Below are positions 15,701 through 24,209 of a DNA stretch of 24,952 nucleotides, piece after piece. The DNA is taken from positions 1 to 24,952 of the forward strand of contig JBDKVA010000155.1 of NCBI GenBank assembly GCA_039679375.1, given 5' to 3'. Made by a program: the position numbers and the translations under genes. This stretch comes from JBDKVA01 sp039679375. Its GTDB lineage: Bacteria > Bacillota > Clostridia > Acetivibrionales > DTU013. The notes under the pieces are model-generated. The model was not told the origin of the DNA, did not search any database, and saw only the letters and a program-made list of their open reading frames with translations. Positions within the stretch are counted from its first letter, which is position 1, and every line of letters starts with the position of its first letter.

Positions 15701-18700
15701 GTGTTTTGTATATTCTCCTTTTTAAATATCCAGTCGATCCATTCCTTCGTCTCGGGCATAGAATCCAGTACTACGGCGGCTGTTCCCAGTGCGGATTGAT
15801 GCATACCAAAGTTACCTGCAATTGCGCCATTTATACAGCCTGAATAAATTTCGCGCAGAATGCCGTCCTCACAGTTCTCGCGTATTTTTTCCGGAGTTGA
15901 TTTGTCGTTGTCAAGCTCATATTGCAAAGCCTTTGTCTTTAAGAAGTCAACTACAAACGGATCATCCATTGCAGGAAAGAATGCGTCATAAGCCTGCGCA
16001 AATATTTTTGATAAGCTGCACTCCCATTGACGGCCCAGGATTTTACCGTTGCCCGCTCCGCCATGTGAATTCCACAATATACCATTGTACGGCATAAGAT
16101 CAAAATCCGGATACACATCAGCGATACGGTCGATAAGGATAGCGCCCGCTCTTCCGTATTTCATATCCCCTGTGTACAGGTATGCGTCACGGAGTGATTT
16201 CAGCGCGGCGGAGATTATGCCGGGATTATTTGCATAATTGTACCATAAGCCCCAATGCACATAGCACGCAATATATGTATGAACCTCTTTTACCCCATTT
16301 GGATACGTCCTTCCGGTATCATAACCGAACCCGTCGTCAACTCCCCATCCTTCGCCCATTTCGGGGTAAAGGGTATTGACCAGGTATCCCGTTTCTCCCT
16401 TTGCTATCAGCTCGTCGTTCTTTTCATGAGCAAGCTCACGGTCGAAGACGCCATGCTCATCCAGACCAAGCTTATAGAAGCTTTCAAAGTCATTTGTCGG
16501 GAATCTGCGGCTGCACTGTCGGCAAGTAATTTTCCAGGGATCGTTTATCGGATCAATATACCATTCCTGATACAGGCCGTTCGCAGCGGTAAGATTCTCT
16601 CCGCAGTATTTGCAGGTGTTAGCTTCCGGGTCATTCTGATATCCTACCTGCATGCTGCGCGGCAGCCCCTCGGCAGTTACCATATTCCACAGCAATTCTT
16701 CTTTACCGGCATATTGGTCCGCAGCTATGACAGCGGTATCCTTCAATTCCTTCGCCCACGTATATTTTTCGATATTCTCACGTGCAGCCGCTATTTCCTC
16801 TTCCGTATAGAAGGTGGACTCAATCTTTCCGTTGCGGACCGTTACATTCGCGGAGCCGGAGACCGTTACGCCGTCTTTTGTAACGCTGGCTGTGATTTCA
16901 GCCGTTCCGACCGCATTCGGCGTTACCAGGCCTGTCGAATTGACAGCCGCTATTTCCGGATTTCCGCTTGAGTACTCAATAGCGGCGCCTGTTAAACCAA
17001 CAACCTCACCTAAATAAGTCTTTGCTGAAACACTCAGCTGGATTCCTTCCGAAGTCAACTTCATATAGAAATTATCCGCCTCGATCAATACTTTACCAAA
17101 GGTATCCGGCTGTATCTCAACATCTATCGTATTTGTTACCGTGACCCCACCAAGCTTAGCGGTTGCCGTTATTTTAGCGGTTCCCGCAGCATTTGCGGTA
17201 AGCGTGTTGTTTGAGATGGAAATAATCTCCGGAGCGGAAGAAGTAAAGCTTATTACCGCACCGCTGCCTGTCATCTCTGTTTGGTTGTCAAGCTTTGCCC
17301 TGGCGGCAAGCTCAAATACCTCGCCCGTATAGAATACGCGCCTTTCTGTGTCGAATTCTACGGAACTAAGTACATTACCCGAAACAGTGACCGGTATTTC
17401 CTTTGTATATGTATTGCCGTTATATATAGCCTGCAGTATTACATTCGCGGTCCCCGCGCCTGTGCCTGTTATTACACCGCTGCTGTCAACCGTGAATACA
17501 TTTGTGTCGGAACTTTCCATCGTAAGCGAAGCATACGGGTCTACCGCGCCCGTGCTCATCGGATCAGCCGCAAATTCAAAGCCGTCCTCAAGACGTATCC
17601 TTGCCTTTACTGTCGCAGTCTCACCACGCATAAGCTCATCCTTTGTAAGATTTACCGCAAAGCTGTCAAACGCGGGCAGCCTGTCAACTCCCCAGAAGCT
17701 CATGCAGTTAAAATACTGATAACAGCCCTTGTCGGGTTTTGATACCGAACGGATTGTAACCGTATGTATTCCCGAATTAAGCGGTATACTGCGCAGGCTT
17801 TCGGTTGAAGCCCGCCTTACTGTAGCGCTTGCACTGTAAAAGCTGTACTCGCCGGCATAAATATCATCAACATATATTGCGGCGTCTGCGCCGTAATCGC
17901 CATTGCTTCCGGCGAATGTAAACCGGTAATATCCTGTATATGGGATATTGATATTGAAAACCGTATCCGCACTTACCGGCGTCCCTGAGTCTGCTACCAT
18001 TGACCGTATGCAATAGGTTACATAGGGATCATAATAGGTATGATAATTTGATTTTATTGCAGCATCTGATGATTTGGCAGAATTGATTTCCCAGCCATGT
18101 ATTGCCAGTGTCGCGTTAATAGGCTTACTCACACGGTTTTTCAGGAAGTTAAAGGCCGCATCTTTTGCGTCAGGCTCTGCCACTGTAACGGAGTAGAGAT
18201 TTGATTCACGCGTGACGCCGCGCAGCGTTACCGTCGCTTTTACCGTCGCCGTGCCTCCCAGGGTCACGCCATTGATTGTACCGTCCTGTGCAATCGTTAT
18301 GGCTCCCGCGGGTTCACAGCTTACAATTTCATAACTGACAGTTGCATTTTGCAGATATGCCGCATATCCGCTTGACATTCTCCCGCTCAGCTTCAATTTC
18401 TCATCGCGCTGCACGCCGATTTTTCCGCTGCCTGCAAGAGTCACCGATTCAAGCGTACTGTCATCCGTTACCGTAATCGTAATCTGAGCGGTCTTTATAG
18501 CCTCTCCGTATTTCATTTCCTCTCTGATAACCGCAACGCCTTCTCCTATTGTTGTCAGGCTGCCGTTTTGGTCAACCGCTAAAACATTTTTATCCGAAGT
18601 ATAGAACGCCCTGGGCACATTCGTCAGGTCCGCATCGCTGCCATCCTTCAAAACCACCCTTGAGATAATTCCGGCAGTTTCCCCAACGGGAATTTCAGTA

Positions 18701-21700
18701 TTTGCAACTGTTATGGTCAGAGGCTCCTTGTCAATAACATGAAGCGTTTTTGTCACCTTCTTTATGATGCCATCCGATGTTACGGTAACTGTAATATCCG
18801 TATCACCTGCCTGATAACCGGCAGTTATCTTACCTGTATTATCAATTCCGGCAATATTTATATTGGAACTGGTATAGGATACTGTGGCTATACTGAAATC
18901 GATATCTGTTCCGTCGGTATTCTTGCCGCTAAGCGATACTGTATCCGTTTCACCATAACCTAATGTGTCATTCAAAAGGCTAAAGTCAAAGGCGCCAATA
19001 TGTTCAAATCCGAATAAAGTAAAAACATTGGGATACATATTATGGCCGCCGACCTTTTTATTCGTTTCAAAGGTCAGTACATAATCGCCTGCGGTATTTA
19101 TACTTACAGCATTTAATTCTGTCATGTTTCCGCTTACGGGGGATTTATCATAGTAGTCAACTGTACCAAGTAAATGCGATGAATTTCTCCACTCAGAAGA
19201 AGAACTGCCGCTGGCCCACGGCGCAAGATATACATTTCCGATGCCGCCAAGATATGATTTTGCGTAATCCAGCAATGTGTAGTATTTGCCCGGCTTCGGA
19301 ATATTAAATCTAACTGAAACCCATTGTCCCGCGCCGCCTGTTTGCATCTGAATGCCATAAGGCTGATTATTGCGCAGATATACGCCCGGTCTGGTTGCAG
19401 CCGGCGGTATTATGGACGTATCATAGCCTGCAAAGCCCCAGGGAATATAATCCTGCATACCTGCTGAAATTGCGGCAGTCGTATCCTCTATCGTAATCGG
19501 CCGCATATCGCTGTCAGTATACTTATCTTTACATAGTTTCAAATCAACAATATATTTTTCTCCGGATAGAGGCAGGTCAGCTATCGGCCCAAGCACCGTA
19601 ACGGTCTTTGACTCGCTTGTAACCGCCTCTCCTCCTCCGCTCAGAGCAACCGTTGCGTAAATCTGCGCAGTGCCGGCTGAAATCCCGGTCACCACACCCG
19701 TAGACGGATCAACCGAAGCAACCTCCGGATTGTGGCTTAAATAAGTGATTGTGCTGCCAGTCAGGTCTGCCGCGGTATTGTCGGACATCAGCCCGCCGGT
19801 TACCGACGCGGTCGCGGTCTCGCCGTTGTAGAGCTCGTTGTCCGTCAGGGATAAAGACGCCGAAGCCAATACCCTGGATGGGTCGATTCCATCCAGTACC
19901 AGGCTTCTGAACTTCAGCGGATACGTATTGTTGGCAGTTAAATTCTTAATTACAAAGAGATAATCTCCCGCTTCCGGAATAATTACATTGCTGAGTGTTA
20001 CAGTTACTGCTTTATTTGTACTTGTTCTAAAAATATCAGGGCTCAGAGCGGTGGCGCCAAGTTGAGGACTACCGGCCTGTGTGAGAATTGGGTTCAGATC
20101 TACGCAAGACATCAGTGAAGCAACATACAACCTATATTTTTGAGTAGTAGATGAACCGTCATAAAATTCAAAGCTCGGTTTATATGCCCCCGCCTTTGGA
20201 ATATGTATCTTGAACGCCGCGTACCTGTAGTACTTTTTGATACTGTCATACATATTTTTAATAATAAGAACGTTAGGTGAACTTTGAGTATCCATTATTA
20301 TATCGCTGTCAGTCGCCCAGTCAGTTGGACCAACCCCATAATACTCCCAGTTATCGTATGTGTCTGCGAATTTAATATTGCGTACACTGCTGCCTGGCCA
20401 CGTTACATCATTCTTTGTGATAAAGCTGTATGTGTATTTTACGCCGCTTAGTTCACTTGAGGTTGAAACCGTTAAATTCTGCGTTTTTGTAATTCCGCCT
20501 ATTGTCGCCGCGGCTGAAATAATCGCGGTGCCTTTTACTGTGCCTATTGTTATTACTCCGCTGCTATCTATTGCTGCAACATCAGGATTACTTGATGAAT
20601 AAGCTGTAATTATTGAATAATCTGAGCCGTCAGTAACAGATTTGGCCGGTAAGATTTCATTTCCCGTATTTGAGTAGTGTTTTACCGTCGTAGCTATTGT
20701 TGCTCCCGGATGTACTGCAGCATATTGATCAATGTTAAGCAAAGGCGAATTTGCGGTAAAGACCATTTTATCATATGCCACCTCATGGAATGAGATATGT
20801 GACGCCAATAAATCTCCGTACTTATTCTTTTTACTTGATACCAGACAGATTTCACCGCCGACTTCATTAAACCCCATATCTGTACATAAACCGTTTATTG
20901 CCACAGAGGGAAGATTGAAATAGGTCCAGTCCTGATCGCCTGAATTTTCTGTTTTGTTTGACCATGGAGAAATATAATATTGATTATTTGCCAATTCATA
21001 ATATTTGTTCGTTGTGCCGCTGCCGTCGTCGTTTGGTACGTCCCACGTCTGGCACAGATTCAAAACAGGTCTGAAATCCGTCGCTAGAATGCCGGTGTTT
21101 TCCGCTTTGATCCACCCGGTGCATTCGTAGAGCTTATTTTTATCCATTACGATTTGTCCGGAATGATCGCCGCTGTTGCCATTATATAAATACGCGGCCT
21201 GATCAAGCCTGATGTCGCGGCGTGTTAATGAAGCATCAGCTTCCTGCTCCGGTGTAAGCTGCGGAAACGTGAATCTGACAATTTTCGTCGATTCTCCGGT
21301 TAAATGGGAAGCTCTGTCTGTAATCAGCATAAATCCCTGATCTGCAAATACACCGCCCTCGCCATAGCCGTAGTTCTGCCAGAATGAAGCCGTCAGCGCG
21401 GCTCCGGTGGTCTGCCCGTTCAGATATACGCCATTTTGAAATTCACCGTGTTTGACTTCCTGGCGTGTCATTAGATTTTCACCTACAACCGGGATATCAA
21501 CGCTTGTCGTTCTGATTCCGTCGGCGCCGTAATCCGCGGTTACCGTGACAGTTGTTTTGCCGATTTGAACTCCCGTAACGTTTCCCGAAGAATCGACAGT
21601 CGCAGTTGCCGTATCTGCGCTTGAATATGAAACCGCCGCGCCTGAAATGGGCGCGCCGTCGCCGGTTACGGTAAGCTTGGCAATGCTTCCGCGTTCGACA

Positions 21701-21852
21701 AAATTTGCTTTCAACACAGCCGATATTGCTGCAGGTGCTGCTGAAGCATTAATTTCCGTGATCGGAACAATTCCGAACATTAGACTAATAAAAAGCATAA
21801 TGGAAATTACTTTTAGAGTAGTTTTTTGAATAAAAACATTTACCTTTTTCAT
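12763..21852 (-). CDS. Giant SLH-anchored polysaccharide lyase with heparinase II/III-like core
   Basis: 3029 residues from ATG 21852 (GGGAGGG 6 bp upstream; an ATG nine codons earlier lacks a site). After a signal peptide (about 1-38) come Ig-like Big_2-type domains at about 35-125, 371-465, 660-757, 956-1040, 1042-1127, 1129-1224, 1394-1490, 1492-1582 and 1584-1670. CBM-like modules alternate with them at about 126-370, 466-657, 760-955 and 1227-1390. A Cys4 motif (CKYC from about 1745, CRQC about 25 residues on) precedes the lyase core. The core is an alpha/alpha toroid with NFGMH (H2018), then a beta domain with SHRHADGLNLG (H2250, H2252) and NNTLSHNTVVVNE (H2293), the heparinase II/III signature. 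A putative-Ig domain, an acidic Pro/Thr linker and three SLH repeats (about 2840-3022) end the protein. It should act on the cell wall, cleaving a uronic-acid polysaccharide by beta-elimination; the substrate is unknown. Confidence 0.92.
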   Translation of the reverse strand: MKKVNVFIQKTTLKVISIMLFISLMFGIVPITEINASAAPAAISAVLKANFVERGSIAKLTVTGDGAPISGAAVSYSSADTATATVDSSGNVTGVQIGKTTVTVTADYGADGIRTTSVDIPVVGENLMTRQEVKHGEFQNGVYLNGQTTGAALTASFWQNYGYGEGGVFADQGFMLITDRASHLTGESTKIVRFTFPQLTPEQEADASLTRRDIRLDQAAYLYNGNSGDHSGQIVMDKNKLYECTGWIKAENTGILATDFRPVLNLCQTWDVPNDDGSGTTNKYYELANNQYYISPWSNKTENSGDQDWTYFNLPSVAINGLCTDMGFNEVGGEICLVSSKKNKYGDLLASHISFHEVAYDKMVFTANSPLLNIDQYAAVHPGATIATTVKHYSNTGNEILPAKSVTDGSDYSIITAYSSSNPDVAAIDSSGVITIGTVKGTAIISAAATIGGITKTQNLTVSTSSELSGVKYTYSFITKNDVTWPGSSVRNIKFADTYDNWEYYGVGPTDWATDSDIIMDTQSSPNVLIIKNMYDSIKKYYRYAAFKIHIPKAGAYKPSFEFYDGSSTTQKYRLYVASLMSCVDLNPILTQAGSPQLGATALSPDIFRTSTNKAVTVTLSNVIIPEAGDYLFVIKNLTANNTYPLKFRSLVLDGIDPSRVLASASLSLTDNELYNGETATASVTGGLMSDNTAADLTGSTITYLSHNPEVASVDPSTGVVTGISAGTAQIYATVALSGGGEAVTSESKTVTVLGPIADLPLSGEKYIVDLKLCKDKYTDSDMRPITIEDTTAAISAGMQDYIPWGFAGYDTSIIPPAATRPGVYLRNNQPYGIQMQTGGAGQWVSVRFNIPKPGKYYTLLDYAKSYLGGIGNVYLAPWASGSSSSEWRNSSHLLGTVDYYDKSPVSGNMTELNAVSINTAGDYVLTFETNKKVGGHNMYPNVFTLFGFEHIGAFDFSLLNDTLGYGETDTVSLSGKNTDGTDIDFSIATVSYTSSNINIAGIDNTGKITAGYQAGDTDITVTVTSDGIIKKVTKTLHVIDKEPLTITVANTEIPVGETAGIISRVVLKDGSDADLTNVPRAFYTSDKNVLAVDQNGSLTTIGEGVAVIREEMKYGEAIKTAQITITVTDDSTLESVTLAGSGKIGVQRDEKLKLSGRMSSGYAAYLQNATVSYEIVSCEPAGAITIAQDGTINGVTLGGTATVKATVTLRGVTRESNLYSVTVAEPDAKDAAFNFLKNRVSKPINATLAIHGWEINSAKSSDAAIKSNYHTYYDPYVTYCIRSMVADSGTPVSADTVFNINIPYTGYYRFTFAGSNGDYGADAAIYVDDIYAGEYSFYSASATVRRASTESLRSIPLNSGIHTVTIRSVSKPDKGCYQYFNCMSFWGVDRLPAFDSFAVNLTKDELMRGETATVKARIRLEDGFEFAADPMSTGAVDPYASLTMESSDTNVFTVDSSGVITGTGAGTANVILQAIYNGNTYTKEIPVTVSGNVLSSVEFDTERRVFYTGEVFELAARAKLDNQTEMTGSGAVISFTSSAPEIISISNNTLTANAAGTAKITATAKLGGVTVTNTIDVEIQPDTFGKVLIEADNFYMKLTSEGIQLSVSAKTYLGEVVGLTGAAIEYSSGNPEIAAVNSTGLVTPNAVGTAEITASVTKDGVTVSGSANVTVRNGKIESTFYTEEEIAAARENIEKYTWAKELKDTAVIAADQYAGKEELLWNMVTAEGLPRSMQVGYQNDPEANTCKYCGENLTAANGLYQEWYIDPINDPWKITCRQCSRRFPTNDFESFYKLGLDEHGVFDRELAHEKNDELIAKGETGYLVNTLYPEMGEGWGVDDGFGYDTGRTYPNGVKEVHTYIACYVHWGLWYNYANNPGIISAALKSLRDAYLYTGDMKYGRAGAILIDRIADVYPDFDLMPYNGILWNSHGGAGNGKILGRQWECSLSKIFAQAYDAFFPAMDDPFVVDFLKTKALQYELDNDKSTPEKIRENCEDGILREIYSGCINGAIAGNFGMHQSALGTAAVVLDSMPETKEWIDWIFKKENIQNTSNTGGGVNERLAGNVSRDGFGDEAAPGYNNIWLTNMIEIAEALNGYETYPAADLYKNPKFAKMFSAVPSVMLAQKAAPQIGDSGSTAGYSLVMKFNDIMLGYQRIRDPKFAQLAYWLNGNSAGGIHGDIFTQNPEKLAADIQAVIDEYGEYDWTGSEILPEYGFAILRSGNCYNSADVSAMIDNQRDFWIYYGGASTSHRHADGLNLGIEAYGINFTPDLGYPEATGENPNRHQWVNNTLSHNTVVVNEMRQTVPLEAGDPLHFDSTNRVKLIDADMPDVYSETDIYRRTMVMVEYDSDVSYGIDFFRILGGDDHLYSFHAASEEIYETEGLDLIAQVGGSYAGVNVPWGNDPYTDETSHTVPLKYPQGYTWLQDVRKAESPETGRFAVDFNIKDFRGMLPYPMNLHLRMTMLNDFNLDEVSLATGMPPRVAGNLDYINKLQYVLARRKGTNLNTLFTTVYEPYRDNRYISSVDSVPAVVLDGTEGSKDKVKAVKVTLANGRVDYIVYATNSEVKYRVDDKFDFRGFVGVYTMKDGNPVYSYLNDGDIIGESQNNAAAYTGRVLDFTREFAFENSITVQFDSEVQLDKLAGKCINIANDGVINAVYQIESAVLEDGNKVKLNLGNNTLIRSYKDANDVYGGYIYNIAAGQNFRIPLSAAEDNSPVFQDAAPKTVNANSVISFVVSAVSPIGKTLVYRAASLPRGATFNTETQAFYWVPDSQQVGDNIAVIEVSDGDMAATAYYRIKVLPPLPEEETEELYDSPDDNTVKPADNDTKKEDTQGNATPPVTTDKKFDDTEGFDWAEDAINELAGLGIINGTGPNTFSPGSNITRADFAILLVRALGLTSESGENFADVLESAYYANELAIAKGSGIITGVGENLFNPEAKISRQDIMVIVVRALEKAGYKLESADETTLSEYFDAEEISGYAKAAVAILIKNGIIMGANGKINPKGDAIRAEVAVIIKRILDIKNSSLLM
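12766..13350 (-). other. Three SLH domains and acidic linker (C-terminus of the lyase)
   Basis: Three S-layer-homology repeats are readable: AINELAGLGIINGTGPNTFS..ITRADFAILLVRAL, ELAIAKGSGIITGVGENLFN..ISRQDIMVIVVRAL and AVAILIKNGIIMGANGKINP..IRAEVAVIIKRIL. The third has AIRAEV rather than the usual T-R-A/E. SLH triplets bind pyruvylated secondary cell-wall polymer (family knowledge), so the enzyme is displayed on the cell surface. Confidence 0.92.
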
Positions 21853-21950
21853 GAAAAACCCTCCCAATATTATATGCAATTATTGTTTGGAATTCAGGCC
21901 AGCCTCTTTTATAAGCGTTTTAAATACTGTAGATCCTGGCAGGCTTTGGC

Positions 21951-22051
21951 TTTAGTAACTTATTGCCGCGAAATTGCTATAAAAAACAAGAAAATAGTTT
22001 CACATTCGCGGCAATAAGTACATTCATTAGGTTGTGGGCGGTAGCCCACAT
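21951..22051 (+). repeat. 101-bp structured dispersed repeat, copy 2
   Basis: Same element as 4693-4793 but on the opposite strand. Here the 15-bp inverted arms (ACTTATTGCCGCGAA at 21958-21972, its complement at 22005-22019) are perfect around a 32-bp AT-rich loop. The GTGGGC/GCCCAC hairpin is at 22034-22049. It lies 98 bp upstream of the giant lyase start and 60 bp beyond the amidohydrolase fragment. Confidence 0.85.
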
Positions 22052-22111
22052 TAGTTGTTTCATCTGCAATCCAAGAAGTCGTTAAAATAGCCTGCTATAG
22101 GCGTCTTCTGA

Positions 22112-22218
22112 TTATGGCGGCTGTTCATTTGTAAAAAATGAGATCAATCCTTCCGGAGTAGCGTCAGCTTATACTCCCTTACTATTCTTCCAAGATGTGT
22201 ATGCATGTCAATCAGCAT
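22112..22218 (-). pseudogene. 5' fragment of an amidohydrolase gene, frameshifted
   Basis: From an ATG at 22218 (AAAGGTAG upstream) the frame reads MLIDMHTHLGRIVREYKLTL, then meets TGA. The +1 frame continues with TPEGLISFFTNEQPP and stops at 22112. M-x-I-D-x-H-T-H-L-G is the metal-binding N-terminus of TIM-barrel amidohydrolases. The rest of the gene (several hundred codons) is absent; the 101-bp repeat begins 60 bp further on. It sits 54 bp after permease C of cassette 2, in the same direction, as if once the last gene of that operon. Confidence 0.65.
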
Positions 22219-22272
22219 TTTTCAAGCTACCTTTAGCAACGTAGATAAATACGGCACGCTTCCAGTTGCACA

Positions 22273-23157
22273 CTATCCCTTAATGGCTCCGATAAGTATA
22301 CCCTTGGTAAAATACTTCTGAATAAAAGGATATACCATCAGTATCGGTACTGTAGCCACTATAATGAGAGCGTATTTTATGCTTTCGCCGATCATTTGCT
22401 GTTCTGCTGTCAGCAAACCGTCGGACATGTCGGAGGAGAGCTGGTTTTCCACCAGTATATCCCTTAAAATCAGCTGAAGGGGATAGAGCTTTTTGTCCTG
22501 CAGATAAATCATCGCATTAAAATATGCATTCCAATGCCCGACCCCATAGAACAGCACCAGCACCGCAATAATAGGAGCGGATAACGGTATGACAATCCTG
22601 CCGAATATCTGCAAATCATTGCAGCCGTCTATAATAGCCGCTTCCTGTATTTCCCCCGGAACACCGTTTCGAAAGAAGGTACGCATAATGATCAGCTGCC
22701 AGGTACTGACTGCGCCTGGTATTACCATCACCCAGAAGGTATTGTACAAATTCAGCTGTTTTATCAATAAATACGTGGGAATCATCCCGCCGCTGAAAAA
22801 CATGGTAAATGTCACCATTATCATCCATAGCTTGCACCAATGGAAGTCCTTTCTGGAAAGCGGATATGCGCCGATAGCCGTCATGAAAATATTTATTGCC
22901 GTTCCGATTACCGTATAAGCAATAGTATTTATATAGCTGCTCCATATATCCGGATTTGCAAATATTTTTTTATATCCTATGACCGTGAGCCCCTTCGGCA
23001 GTAAATATATCTCACCCTTCATTATTAATGACGGGCTGCTGAACGACGAGCTTAGTACATTAATCAAAGGGTACAGTACTAATAAACAAAACACAATTAA
23101 TGATGAAATTATAAATGCATGGATGATTCTTTCACTGACAGATGTTTTTATATTCAT
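22273..23157 (-). CDS. Carbohydrate ABC transporter permease, LplC/YtcP-like (importer 2)
   Basis: 294 residues, paralogous to the permease at 6670-7578. It shows a six-helix MalG-type pattern, the EAA loop at about 167-190 (EIQEAAIIDGCNDLQ) and the C-terminal YPFIQKYFTKGILIGAIKG hallmark. The start at 23157 is 12 bp after the stop of permease B, with CGAGG as ribosome binding site between them, so expression is coupled. No cognate ATPase is visible. Confidence 0.95.
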   Translation of the reverse strand: MNIKTSVSERIIHAFIISSLIVFCLLVLYPLINVLSSSFSSPSLIMKGEIYLLPKGLTVIGYKKIFANPDIWSSYINTIAYTVIGTAINIFMTAIGAYPLSRKDFHWCKLWMIMVTFTMFFSGGMIPTYLLIKQLNLYNTFWVMVIPGAVSTWQLIIMRTFFRNGVPGEIQEAAIIDGCNDLQIFGRIVIPLSAPIIAVLVLFYGVGHWNAYFNAMIYLQDKKLYPLQLILRDILVENQLSSDMSDGLLTAEQQMIGESIKYALIIVATVPILMVYPFIQKYFTKGILIGAIKG

Positions 23158-23169
23158 ATACTTACCTCG

Positions 23170-24126
23170 TTACCATAAGCTGGTTTCAGTTACTCTTTTA
23201 CTGATTTTATTGAATACTATTAATAATATGAAATTAATTATTGAATTAAAGAGGTCTACAGCTGTGGAAAAGCTTATATCGGAACTAAGGATACCGTTCC
23301 GGTATACATAAGTCGATATTACATCCGCAGTTACATAGGTTACAGGATTATAAAGAAGTATGATTTTTTCAAAACCAATGGTGAACATACTTCCAATGCG
23401 CAGTATAAACATTATTACTATGGTCGGTACAATGCCGGGCAGCGTCACATGCCAGAGCTTTTGCATGCTGGTGGCGCCGTCTACCGTTGCGGCTTCATAC
23501 AGCTGTACATCAATACCTGCCAATGCCGCCAGATATACTATTGAACCCCAGCCTGCTCCCTGCCATATTCCCGACCAAACATATATGGTTTTGAACAACG
23601 CCGGCTCGGCAAGGAAATGCACCGGCTGCAAACCCAGGGCTTTTATTGCGGTATTTACCACTCCACTGCTCGGAGATAAAAATTGTATAATCATACCGGC
23701 TACAACGACAACAGATAAAAAATGAGGCAGATATACTATTGTCTGTATGGCGCGCTTTACCGAATTTTTCCTTACTTCGTTCAGCATAAGGGCCAAAATG
23801 ATAGGCGCCGGAAAGCCGACCGCCAAATTGTACAGATTTATACCGACAGTATTTTTAATCAACCTCCCAAAATAAACAGAATCAAAAAATCTGCTGAAAT
23901 TTTGAAAGCCTACCCATGGGCTTCCAAACATGCCCTGATAAGGATTGAATTTTTTAAAGGCAATAATCAAACCATATATGGGCCAATAGTGGAATATCAA
24001 ATAATAAATAAGAACAGGGATAAAGAGAATATATAAATACCGGGATTTATAAACAGTCCTGCTGAAATTGGCAAGCATTCCTGACTTTTTAGCCTGCCTC
24101 TGAATCTCATATATTCCTTCAGTCAT
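23170..24126 (-). CDS. Carbohydrate ABC transporter permease, LplB/YteP-like (importer 2)
   Basis: 318 residues, paralogous to 7600-8550. It has YILFIPVLIYYLIFHYWPIYG as first membrane helix, the EAA loop at about 205-229 (QLYEAATVDGATSMQ) and the C-terminus SKRVTETSLW. The start at 24126 has GGAGCGG upstream. It follows the solute-binding gene of cassette 2 after an 83-bp gap that contains a terminator-like hairpin. Confidence 0.95.
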   Translation of the reverse strand: MTEGIYEIQRQAKKSGMLANFSRTVYKSRYLYILFIPVLIYYLIFHYWPIYGLIIAFKKFNPYQGMFGSPWVGFQNFSRFFDSVYFGRLIKNTVGINLYNLAVGFPAPIILALMLNEVRKNSVKRAIQTIVYLPHFLSVVVVAGMIIQFLSPSSGVVNTAIKALGLQPVHFLAEPALFKTIYVWSGIWQGAGWGSIVYLAALAGIDVQLYEAATVDGATSMQKLWHVTLPGIVPTIVIMFILRIGSMFTIGFEKIILLYNPVTYVTADVISTYVYRNGILSSDISFSTAVDLFNSIINFILLIVFNKISKRVTETSLW

Positions 24127-24164
24127 TCTACCGCTCCATCCTTTTGCATCGTATAGAAAATTTG

Positions 24165-24202
24165 AAAAAACGGTGTATCCGGCATATATGCCGGATACAC
24201 CG
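24165..24202 (-). terminator. Intra-operon terminator/attenuator between binding protein and permeases
   Basis: A perfect 32-bp palindrome (24171-24202; half CGGTGTATCCGGCA, then TATA) is followed on the minus strand by six T residues (24165-24170). It begins 8 bp after the binding-protein stop codon. This is a textbook intrinsic terminator structure placed inside the operon. It should give high binding-protein expression with partial read-through into the permease genes. Confidence 0.85.
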
Positions 24203-24209
24203 TATCATA

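Noticed and set aside
16255..16971. Long plus-strand open frame (238 codons) opposite the lyase gene
   Set aside because: Antisense shadow of a long conserved coding region, with no recognisable domain or ribosome binding site.
21869..21897. TATAAT before the giant lyase gene as a promoter
   Set aside because: The -10 box sits 3 bp from the Shine-Dalgarno and the -35 position (CTGAAT) matches consensus poorly; the true promoter is probably further upstream or in operon 2.
22085..22105. GCCTATAGCAGGC as terminator of operon 2
   Set aside because: The stem is only 4 bp; the short TTTT downstream is not enough to support a call.
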